A stretch of DNA of 6,120 bases from Gammaproteobacteria bacterium (GTDB taxonomy: Bacteria; Pseudomonadota; Gammaproteobacteria; S012-40). Made by a program: the position numbers and the translations under genes. Shown in pieces: positions 1 to 5,573 of the stretch (its first letter is position 1; each line of letters begins with the position of its first letter). The stretch spans positions 1 through 6,120 of the forward strand of contig JAOUPJ010000219.1 of assembly GCA_029879945.1 (NCBI GenBank), written 5' to 3'. Below the pieces are notes generated by a model. That model was given only the letters and a program-made list of their open reading frames with translations, made no database searches and was not told where the DNA came from.

Positions 1-240
1 TTCGGTGGCGGTACTCTTGGCCATCCTTGGGGTAACGCTGCAGGTGCTGCCGCTAACCGTGTTGCGGTTGAGGCTTGTGTTGAAGCACGTAACCAAGGTC
101 GTGAGCTTGAGAAAGAAGGTAAGGACATTCTTACTACTGCTGCAGCGAGCAGCCCAGAGCTCAAGATGGCGATGGAAACTTGGAAAGAGATCAAGTTTGA
201 ATTTGACACAGTTGATAAATTGGACGTTGCTCACAAGTAA
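1..240 (+). CDS. cbbL: RuBisCO large subunit, form IA, C-terminal fragment
   Basis: This is the 3' end of the gene for the large, catalytic subunit of ribulose-1,5-bisphosphate carboxylase/oxygenase, which carboxylates RuBP in the cytoplasm as the CO2-fixing step of the Calvin cycle. Reading from base 1 in frame gives 79 residues beginning FGGGTLGHPWGN and ending in a TAA stop at 238-240. The GGGTLGHPWGN stretch is the conserved C-terminal phosphate-binding region of form I enzymes. The following ANRVAVEACVEARNQGREL and ETWKEIKFEFDTVDKLD segments are typical of proteobacterial form IA proteins. The fragment is about one sixth of the roughly 470-residue family length; the rest lies left of the window. 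Codon use favours GGT, GCT and CGT, as in highly expressed genes. cbbS follows after 93 bases, consistent with one cbbLS transcript. An overlapping frame that opens at base 5 is a shadow of this gene. Confidence 0.97.
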   Translation, partial: FGGGTLGHPWGNAAGAAANRVAVEACVEARNQGRELEKEGKDILTTAAASSPELKMAMETWKEIKFEFDTVDKLDVAHK

Positions 241-259
241 GACTTTACAAGCAGCGTAG

Positions 260-292
260 GTTGGGCTGAGTGCCGAAGGCACGAAGCCCAAC
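260..292 (+). repeat. Strong palindromic hairpin in the cbbL-cbbS spacer
   Basis: A perfect 8-base outer stem (GTTGGGCT at 260-267 with AGCCCAAC at 285-292) encloses a symmetric GA/GA internal loop (268-269 and 283-284), a perfect 5-base inner stem (GTGCC at 270-274 with GGCAC at 278-282) and a GAA loop (275-277). Tandem G-A mismatches usually stack well, so the RNA fold should be very stable. An A/C-rich run with AAAC repeats follows rather than a T-tract, so it does not look like an intrinsic terminator. It could act as an mRNA processing or stabilising element between the two RuBisCO cistrons, or be a copy of a dispersed palindromic (REP-like) repeat. From memory, its GTAGGTTGGGCTGAG flank resembles such repeats in proteobacterial genomes; this was not checked. 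Confidence 0.8.
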
Positions 293-333
293 AAACAAAC
301 AAATTTGAACAGATAGACTTTGAGGAATTAATA

Positions 334-690
334 ATGTCTGATATGCAAGATTACAAATCAAGCTTGAGCGATACTTCAAGCCGTAAATTTGAAACTTTTT
401 CATACCTGCCACAAATGAGCGATAAACAAATTCGTGCACAAATCGAATACATCGTTAGCAAAGGCTGGAATCCAGGTATCGAACACACTGAGCCAGAAAA
501 TGCTATTTCTAACTACTGGTACATGTGGAAACTGCCTATGTTCGGTGAAACTGACGTTGACGCGATCTTGGCCGAGTGTGCAGCTTGTCATAAAGCACAC
601 CCAAACAACCACGTTCGTTTACTAGGTTTTGATAACTTCGCCCAGTCTGCTGGTGCTGCTATGGTTATCTATCACGGTAAAGCTGTTTAA
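334..690 (+). CDS. cbbS: RuBisCO small subunit, form IA (IAq type)
   Basis: This 118-residue protein is the small subunit of form I RuBisCO. Eight copies cap the large-subunit octamer and support its activity and CO2 specificity. Recognisable segments are KFETFSYLP (residues 18-26), the run IRAQIEYIVSKGWNPGIEH, and YWYMWKLPMFGETD, which is the hallmark small-subunit block. The start is an ATG preceded by GAGGA (322-326) at a spacing of about 7 bases, a good ribosome binding site. Compared with carboxysomal small subunits as I remember them (MQDYKQSLKYETFSYLP in Halothiobacillus), this protein has six extra residues, SDTSSR, at positions 12-17. That is the kind of insertion reported to mark the non-carboxysomal, CbbQ-linked IAq class. 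It is co-transcribed with cbbL upstream and is followed 23 bases later by a strong terminator hairpin. Confidence 0.98.
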   Translation: MSDMQDYKSSLSDTSSRKFETFSYLPQMSDKQIRAQIEYIVSKGWNPGIEHTEPENAISNYWYMWKLPMFGETDVDAILAECAACHKAHPNNHVRLLGFDNFAQSAGAAMVIYHGKAV

Positions 691-713
691 TCAGCCGCCA
701 GGGTAAACCACTT

Positions 714-753
714 AAAAAGCCCCTGGCCAGTATTGGACAGGGGCTTTTTGTTT
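714..753 (+). terminator. Intrinsic terminator after cbbS
   Basis: A 12-base perfect inverted repeat (AAAAAGCCCCTG at 714-725 with CAGGGGCTTTTT at 738-749) is extended inside by CCA/TGG pairs (727-729 with 734-736), leaving a GTAT loop. The GC-rich core is followed by a T-rich run (TTTTTGTTT, 745-753), the classic Rho-independent form. It lies 24-63 bases past the cbbS stop and ends 25 bases before the next start codon on the same strand. It should therefore end most cbbLS transcripts and let only some polymerase through to the small protein, cbbQ and cbbO. Because the A-run and T-run mirror each other, it could also work on the opposite strand, but no minus-strand gene ends here. Confidence 0.9.
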
Positions 754-777
754 ACTAACCTCACGGAAATATTGAAT

Positions 778-1089
778 ATGAAATCCGCAAAAACATACAT
801 TGGCGTTGATAACGATATATATGGTGGTATGACGCCAATCGGAAAGGTAATCCGTGATGCAAAGGTTTTCGGCTTAATCTCTGACGAAGAGACTTGCAAG
901 GGCTGGACATCGCAAGGGATCGACTCCCTGCTGGAGAAAGTTAACAAGGAATGGGACAAATATGGGTGTTTAGTCAGGCACCTCCCTCCTGAGTTGGCGG
1001 AACGCCATGCAAAACTTCACGGAGATGCAATAAAGCGAGCAAAAGAGTTGGGCTGGAATGGAGAAGTGGAAACCGACGACGAACGATAA
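778..1089 (+). CDS. Uncharacterised 103-residue protein between cbbS and cbbQ
   Basis: I do not recognise a named family. The frame is open from a TTG at 733, but that start lies inside the terminator hairpin. The ATG at 778, with a weak ACGGAA ribosome-site-like stretch at 763-768, is the better start and gives MKSAKTYIGVDNDIYGG and 103 residues. The protein is soluble-looking, with no signal peptide or membrane segment. It has a glycine-containing N-terminal block (GVDNDIYGGMTPIGKVIRDAKVFGLI, residues 9-34), two cysteines (40 and 64), a tryptophan-rich middle (W43, W59), a helical charged segment (PPELAERHAKLHGDAIKRAKELGW, residues 70-93) and an acidic tail (EVETDDER). I have the impression that similar short proteins occur in other autotrophic proteobacteria, but cannot confirm it. 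Its place between the RuBisCO and activase genes, on the same strand, suggests a linked role, which is an inference from position only. Plausible codon use and its location support a real gene. Confidence 0.8.
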   Translation: MKSAKTYIGVDNDIYGGMTPIGKVIRDAKVFGLISDEETCKGWTSQGIDSLLEKVNKEWDKYGCLVRHLPPELAERHAKLHGDAIKRAKELGWNGEVETDDER

Positions 1090-1096
1090 GAGGATC

Positions 1097-1134
1097 TTCC
1101 GATTAACCCCGAAGGTTAATCAGAACGTCTTTTT
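1097..1134 (+). terminator. Weak terminator-like hairpin before cbbQ
   Basis: A perfect 8-base stem (GATTAACC at 1101-1108 with GGTTAATC at 1114-1121) closes a five-base CCGAA loop. After one C/A mismatch, three more pairs (TTC 1097-1099 with GAA 1123-1125) extend it. A run of five T (1130-1134) follows four bases beyond the extended stem. The stem is AT-rich and the T-run is offset, so termination should be partial at most. It could equally be an mRNA stability or processing element between the small gene and cbbQ, whose start codon is 31 bases downstream. Confidence 0.5.
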
Positions 1135-1165
1135 ATACAACGCTACACATAATCAAAGGTGAATT

Positions 1166-1984
1166 ATGTCTAAGGAAACAAACGTAGATCCGAATCAATA
1201 TATCATCAAGAACGAGCCTTTTTATAGACCGGTTGCTAATGAAGTAGAAATGTATGAAGCGGCCTACTCTGCTCGTATGCCTGTGATGCTAAAAGGCCCG
1301 ACTGGTTGTGGTAAATCGCGCTTTGTTGAATACATGGCTTATAGGCTGGGCAAACCACTCATTACCGTAGCCTGTAACGAAGACATGACAGCCTCTGACC
1401 TGGTCGGTCGTTTCCTTTTAGACAAAGACGGCACCAAATGGCAGGACGGCCCCTTAACCACCGCAGCACGGATCGGCGCGATCTGCTATCTGGACGAGGT
1501 TGTGGAAGCGCGCCAGGACACCACCGTTGTGATCCATCCCCTGACCGATCACCGCCGTGCGCTTCCATTGGACAAGAAAGGCGAACTGGTTGAAGCCCAT
1601 CCCGATTTTCAATTGGTGATTTCGTATAACCCTGGTTATCAGAGCTTGATGAAAGATCTGAAGCAATCCACCAAGCAGCGTTTTGGCGGCCTGGATTTCG
1701 ATTATCCGCAAGAAGATATTGAAGCAGAAATCGTATCCAAAGAATCAGACGTAAAAATCGATATCGCCAAAAAGCTGGTCCAGATCGCTCATCGTGCCCG
1801 CAACCTGAAGGGACACGGCCTGGATGAAGGAATTTCTACTCGTCTGTTGGTGTACGCCGGACAACTCATCAACAAGGGTGTAGAACCGGTTGCAGCATGC
1901 AGCATGACCATGGTCACACCGCTAACGGATGACCCGGATATGCGCGATACCCTGGATGCCGCCGTTCATACGTTTTTCAACTAG
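1166..1984 (+). CDS. cbbQ: CbbQ, MoxR-type AAA+ ATPase of the RuBisCO activase
   Basis: This 272-residue protein is the motor subunit of the CbbQO RuBisCO activase. In characterised systems it forms hexamers that bind one CbbO adaptor and couple ATP hydrolysis to release of inhibitory sugar phosphates from RuBisCO. Visible AAA+ elements are Walker A GPTGCGKS (44-51), Walker B ICYLDE (106-111), sensor 1 region VISYNP (151-156), conserved arginines at 130-131 and 172, and a sensor 2 segment STRLLVYAG (224-232). The stretch around GRFLLDKDGTKWQDG (81-95) corresponds to the helix-2 insert that marks MoxR proteins and is needed for activase function. All key residues are present and the length is normal. 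The ATG is preceded by AAAGGTGA (1155-1162), a good but close ribosome binding site. NorQ is the nearest related family, but the RuBisCO context and the near-canonical sequence favour CbbQ. cbbO follows after 103 bases. Confidence 0.97.
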   Translation: MSKETNVDPNQYIIKNEPFYRPVANEVEMYEAAYSARMPVMLKGPTGCGKSRFVEYMAYRLGKPLITVACNEDMTASDLVGRFLLDKDGTKWQDGPLTTAARIGAICYLDEVVEARQDTTVVIHPLTDHRRALPLDKKGELVEAHPDFQLVISYNPGYQSLMKDLKQSTKQRFGGLDFDYPQEDIEAEIVSKESDVKIDIAKKLVQIAHRARNLKGHGLDEGISTRLLVYAGQLINKGVEPVAACSMTMVTPLTDDPDMRDTLDAAVHTFFN

Positions 1985-2087
1985 AGAACGGTTGCACTTT
2001 CCGAATCGCTATTGATCGTGAGAAGTAGCGGTCTTCCTGTCGAAGTCCGCATTCGAGAGGGATAACGAATAGTTTGAGACTAGGCGT
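1985..2087 (+). other. Spacer between cbbQ and cbbO with a small hairpin
   Basis: This 103-base gap holds no gene. At 2028-2050 there is a hairpin: GCGG with CCGC, one T/T mismatch, then CTTC with GAAG around a five-base CTGTC loop. No T-tract follows, so it is not a terminator. A strong purine-rich GAGAGGGA (2055-2062) lies about 25 bases before the cbbO start, too far to serve that ATG directly. The sequence immediately before the ATG contains only AGG (2082-2084), a weak ribosome site three bases from the start. An in-frame TAG at 2070-2072 rules out a longer cbbO. I see no convincing -35/-10 promoter pair. Confidence 0.5.
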
Positions 2088-4433
2088 ATGACTATAAATC
2101 TTGAAGAATACGAAGAGCTACTGGGTGCAAAGTCGCCCGAGGTAAAAGAGGTACTACGAAGTACCTTCCAGGAAGCATCTCGGGTCATGTCACCCGCTGG
2201 CTTACAAGATTACCTGGACGGCGCAAAGGCACTTTCCGGACTAGGTCGCGGCAGCAGTCTAGTCATTACCTACCTGGAAGAAATGCCTCTGGTAGCCAAA
2301 GAATGCGGTGAAGACATCGTTAAAGATTGCACCACCGCTGCCATGAAACTTTCGTCTATGACTTCGGGCGAAGTCATCGCCCTGCTTTTTTGCAGTCTAC
2401 CTACCGCTTCGCGTCGCTTGGGTGATGCTGAACTGTTACGTGGCTATCTCACACTGATTCACCAGTTGGCGTCCACAGCCAGCCGCGGACTGCGGCCGAT
2501 GCTCAATCATATCGATGAACTGCTTTCCAAGCTTACGCTCAGCGGTCTACGACGTTGGGCCAATTTTGGCGCCCAGGCCTACAGGCGAGACTACAATAAT
2601 CTCACTGCCTACTTTAATCTTGAATCGAAAGATAGTCGCGCTGTTTTGCAAAAAGAGCGTCGAGGAACTTTATTTATCGACACCCAGCGCAAATTGAATT
2701 TCTATTTGCGTGCACTATGGGGCCGTGATTTCTTTCTACGCCCAACGGGTGCCGATTACACCGACTTTAGACCGTATATTGAGTCTCGTATTTTTCATAT
2801 GCCAGACGCAGTGGACGATCTCGGGGATGTAAGTGGCCTGCTCCTATATCGGGCCACAGCCGCCCACATGGCATCGCATCTTTTCTACACCAGCGAACGC
2901 ATATCCGCCGAGCAACTCAGCCCTGCTCAGATGTTTTTTATAGGTTTTCTGGAGGATGCGCGGGTCGAATACAGGGCGGTTCAAGATTTCCCAGGCTTGA
3001 AAAAACTCTGGGGTTCTATACTCGCCAATGAGGCCATATTTGAAGGTGATGTGGAACACCCCACGATGCTCAAACTAGAGCACCTTGCCTTAATGCTGCT
3101 CGATGCCAAGGTAAAGAGTGATGACGAAGCACTCAATCAGTTTGCGCAAAAATTCCATGAGAATATCGAAGCCAATAAGGACAACAATACCTTTTCCTGG
3201 CACCAGGGAATGGAACTCTACCATATCTTCGCTGAGAGAAGAGAGGTACCAAGCCTACGAATCCTGGAACGAATCCGTATCCCTTATCGTGACGACAACC
3301 GTTACGTTTGGGAATTTGAAGAACTGGCATGGGGTTCAGGTCAAGATTACCTGTCCGCCAGCCAGCGACAGATACGTCGCACCATGAGCGTTATCGAAAT
3401 GGCCAATGAAGTGGATTGCGAATTGGCGGGCGACGATGCACAAGAGATCTGGACCTGCGCCACAGAGATGTTTCCTTATGAAGACGACCTGGAAAACACC
3501 AAGAGCTTTAATGAAATGTGGGGCAAGGAACCGGTTTCCGATCCCTTTCATTATCAGGAATGGGACTACCAGATCCAATTGGCTCGACCCGACTGGGCGA
3601 CTGTCTATGAGCGTCGTCAACCTAAAGGCAACCCGGAAGATATCGAAAAAATTCTTCTGGAATACAAACCCATTGCCTGGCGCATAAAGCAGATCATTGA
3701 TCTATTATCTCCCCAGGGCGTACAACGGCAACGCAATATGGAAGATGGAGACGAGGTTGATCTTAATGCAGCGATAGATGCCATGATCTCCATACGTATG
3801 GGAGACCAACCCAATACCCGCATCACTATGCGCAATGTGTTGAACACCAGAGACTTGGCCGTAGTGCTTCTGATGGACCTCTCTGAATCCACCAATGAAA
3901 AGATTCAGGGCTCGGAAAAGACTGTTCTGGAACTGACACGTGAAGCGGCCACGCTGGTTGCAACCGCCATTAACGGAATAGGCGATCCTTTTGCCATACA
4001 TGGTTTTTCTTCTGACGGGCGCCATGATGTACAGTACTATCGCTTCAAGGACTTTAATCAGAACTTTGATGACGATGCCAAATCAAGACTGGCGGGTATG
4101 CAAGGTGGACTGTCTACACGTATGGGCGCAGCCATGCGCCATGCCAGCTACCATCTCTTGAAGCAACCCGAAAGACGTAAGCTCCTGCTCTTGGTAACGG
4201 ACGGCGAGCCCGCTGATATCGACGAACGTGATCCACAGCATCTGCGCCACGACACCAAGAAGGCAGTAGAAGAGCTTTATTCCAAAGGTGTACTGACTTA
4301 TTGTCTAACCCTGGACCCCAATGCAGACAATTACGTTAAACGTATCTTTGGTGCCAACAACTACACCGTAGTCGACAATGTGGATAAGCTTCCCGAACAG
4401 CTACCCGTTTTGTTTGCTTCGCTAACAAAATAG
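2088..4433 (+). CDS. cbbO: CbbO, VWA-domain adaptor of the RuBisCO activase
   Basis: This 781-residue protein is the adaptor half of the CbbQO activase. In characterised systems one CbbO sits on the CbbQ hexamer, and its C-terminal von Willebrand A domain contacts inhibited RuBisCO. The N-terminal two thirds (about 1-580) is the CbbO/NorD-like helical region. The VWA domain runs from about 590 to the end. Its metal-ion-dependent adhesion site is complete: D597-L-S599-E-S601 (the DxSxS motif), T677 in GGLSTRMG, and D705 in LLVTDGEP. The segment GDEVDLNAAIDAMISIRMG just before the VWA domain is typical of the CbbO/NorD group. Length agrees with the family as I know it. The ATG at 2088 is fixed by an in-frame TAG at 2070-2072 but has a poor ribosome site. 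Codons such as CTA, ATA, AGA and AGG are more frequent than in cbbLS, fitting lower expression. It ends 9 bases from the convergent gene. Confidence 0.95.
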   Translation: MTINLEEYEELLGAKSPEVKEVLRSTFQEASRVMSPAGLQDYLDGAKALSGLGRGSSLVITYLEEMPLVAKECGEDIVKDCTTAAMKLSSMTSGEVIALLFCSLPTASRRLGDAELLRGYLTLIHQLASTASRGLRPMLNHIDELLSKLTLSGLRRWANFGAQAYRRDYNNLTAYFNLESKDSRAVLQKERRGTLFIDTQRKLNFYLRALWGRDFFLRPTGADYTDFRPYIESRIFHMPDAVDDLGDVSGLLLYRATAAHMASHLFYTSERISAEQLSPAQMFFIGFLEDARVEYRAVQDFPGLKKLWGSILANEAIFEGDVEHPTMLKLEHLALMLLDAKVKSDDEALNQFAQKFHENIEANKDNNTFSWHQGMELYHIFAERREVPSLRILERIRIPYRDDNRYVWEFEELAWGSGQDYLSASQRQIRRTMSVIEMANEVDCELAGDDAQEIWTCATEMFPYEDDLENTKSFNEMWGKEPVSDPFHYQEWDYQIQLARPDWATVYERRQPKGNPEDIEKILLEYKPIAWRIKQIIDLLSPQGVQRQRNMEDGDEVDLNAAIDAMISIRMGDQPNTRITMRNVLNTRDLAVVLLMDLSESTNEKIQGSEKTVLELTREAATLVATAINGIGDPFAIHGFSSDGRHDVQYYRFKDFNQNFDDDAKSRLAGMQGGLSTRMGAAMRHASYHLLKQPERRKLLLLVTDGEPADIDERDPQHLRHDTKKAVEELYSKGVLTYCLTLDPNADNYVKRIFGANNYTVVDNVDKLPEQLPVLFASLTK

Positions 4434-4442
4434 ATTCAGCGA

Positions 4443-5567
4443 TTAAAAATAGGCATTTACCAACAAGGTTACTGTCTCACCGATTGCAGCCTCGCCGCCA
4501 AATTCTGTTCCCTCTCCTCCGTAAGGCAGATTGGCGGTCAGGCTCAAATTCATCCAGCTTTTCCAGTCGAAATTTATTCCCAGTGTCGTTAAAGAACTTC
4601 CGTCATTAAAGTTACCCATGAAAGTGGGGGAAACATTTACAAACGGGTGCAGCTCGGCTCTCAATCCGATTGCCCAGTATTCCTTGTCTTCAAAGACGAA
4701 GCCACCTTGTTTCAGGACTCGCCCGTCCTGATAGTAGTATTCTGCGAAACCATAGAAGTTTTTGTTGAACCAGATCCATGAATAATCCCCGTTTGCCACA
4801 AGCGCCCACTGATCAAATTTGAGGGACTCAGTATTAGTAATAACATCAATGCGCGAAACCGTGTCCAGGATACCACTGCTAATACTGACAAAAAACAATC
4901 TTTCCTCATAGTCTTTTGCCCCAGCGAAACTGACATCACTATCGTGGATAGTCGTTCGATACTTTAATGCATAGGTGCTTTCCCCTTCTTCCACCGCTCC
5001 GTTTTTGCGTCTCGGTACAAGCACAAAATTGATATCACTACCACTCGGCAATAACTGCTCAAAAAAAAGCATATCATCACCCGTTTTGTATTCTTTATCT
5101 ACCGCAATGGGTGAAAAGGGATTAACGATATCGGTAGGTTGAAAGACAAATCCGTTCCCCCAGCTCAGCGCTTGCCTACCAAGCTTTACCACCGTTTTGT
5201 CCTGGGTGTAGCTAAGGCTCAGTCTATCTACTCTGTGATACAGGCTGCTCTTGTCGCTACTCTCTAGGGTTTGGTCCAGATTAAACAGCCTTTTACTGTC
5301 TGCATCCGATTCAAAAAATATCAAGTCTTCGCTGGTGATAGCGAGCGCCTCATAATGAGTACTAAAGCTGAGTGAGCCCCAGTCTTTTGAGTACATTAAC
5401 CTGCCACTCAGGGCGTGTATTTGTTGGTCATTACCGATCAGGTTTCTATAGCTACTGAATGAAAACGGCTTTATATGACTAAACCCATACTGCATCTTGG
5501 CCTTAAATTCAGCCATTACACTCAGCGGAAAAAACAGGGCTAAAACAATAAAAATTTTAATTTTCAT
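4443..5567 (-). CDS. Predicted outer-membrane beta-barrel protein paired with an ABC transporter
   Basis: No named family is certain. The 374-residue product begins with a clear Sec signal peptide: MKIK, a hydrophobic stretch IFIVLALFFPLSV, and a likely cut after MA at 18-19. The mature part is rich in alternating aromatic and polar residues (for example FYGFAEYYYQDGR and GLRAELHPFV) and ends in ...LLVNAYF, with the terminal phenylalanine typical of outer-membrane barrels recognised by the BAM machinery. The block KLGRQALSWGNGFVFQPTDI plus VNPFSPIAVDKEYKTGDD (128-165) loosely resembles the GRQ-x-SWG signature of DUF1302-like and related barrel proteins; this is from memory. Its ATG is 6 bases past the stop of the ABC ATPase gene, so the two are almost surely co-transcribed. 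It may be the outer-membrane partner of a lipoprotein- or lipid-handling transporter, which is an inference. No good ribosome site is visible before the ATG, suggesting translational coupling. Confidence 0.85.
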   Translation of the reverse strand: MKIKIFIVLALFFPLSVMAEFKAKMQYGFSHIKPFSFSSYRNLIGNDQQIHALSGRLMYSKDWGSLSFSTHYEALAITSEDLIFFESDADSKRLFNLDQTLESSDKSSLYHRVDRLSLSYTQDKTVVKLGRQALSWGNGFVFQPTDIVNPFSPIAVDKEYKTGDDMLFFEQLLPSGSDINFVLVPRRKNGAVEEGESTYALKYRTTIHDSDVSFAGAKDYEERLFFVSISSGILDTVSRIDVITNTESLKFDQWALVANGDYSWIWFNKNFYGFAEYYYQDGRVLKQGGFVFEDKEYWAIGLRAELHPFVNVSPTFMGNFNDGSSLTTLGINFDWKSWMNLSLTANLPYGGEGTEFGGEAAIGETVTLLVNAYF

Positions 5568-5573
5568 ACAAAA

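Noticed and set aside
733..777. Longer start (TTG at 733) for the small gene, adding 15 residues
   Set aside because: The start and its upstream region lie within the terminator hairpin, there is no ribosome site, and the ATG at 778 begins a natural-looking protein.
1125..1153. Possible promoter before cbbQ with CATAAT at 1148-1153 as the -10 box
   Set aside because: No acceptable -35 element at 16-18 bases upstream. The AT-rich stretch is explained as well by the hairpin tail.
1362..1711. Minus-strand open frames within cbbQ, and many others opposite or offset to cbbS, cbbO and the barrel gene
   Set aside because: They are shadows of strongly supported genes, have arginine- or cysteine-rich unlikely compositions and no ribosome sites.
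1992..2020. TTGCAC at 1992-1997 as a -35 box for a cbbO promoter
   Set aside because: No TATAAT-like sequence at the right distance.
2088..4433. Reading cbbQ-cbbO as norQ-norD (nitric oxide reductase maturation)
   Set aside because: The families are related, but the adjacent cbbLS and the near-canonical CbbQ sequence favour the RuBisCO activase.
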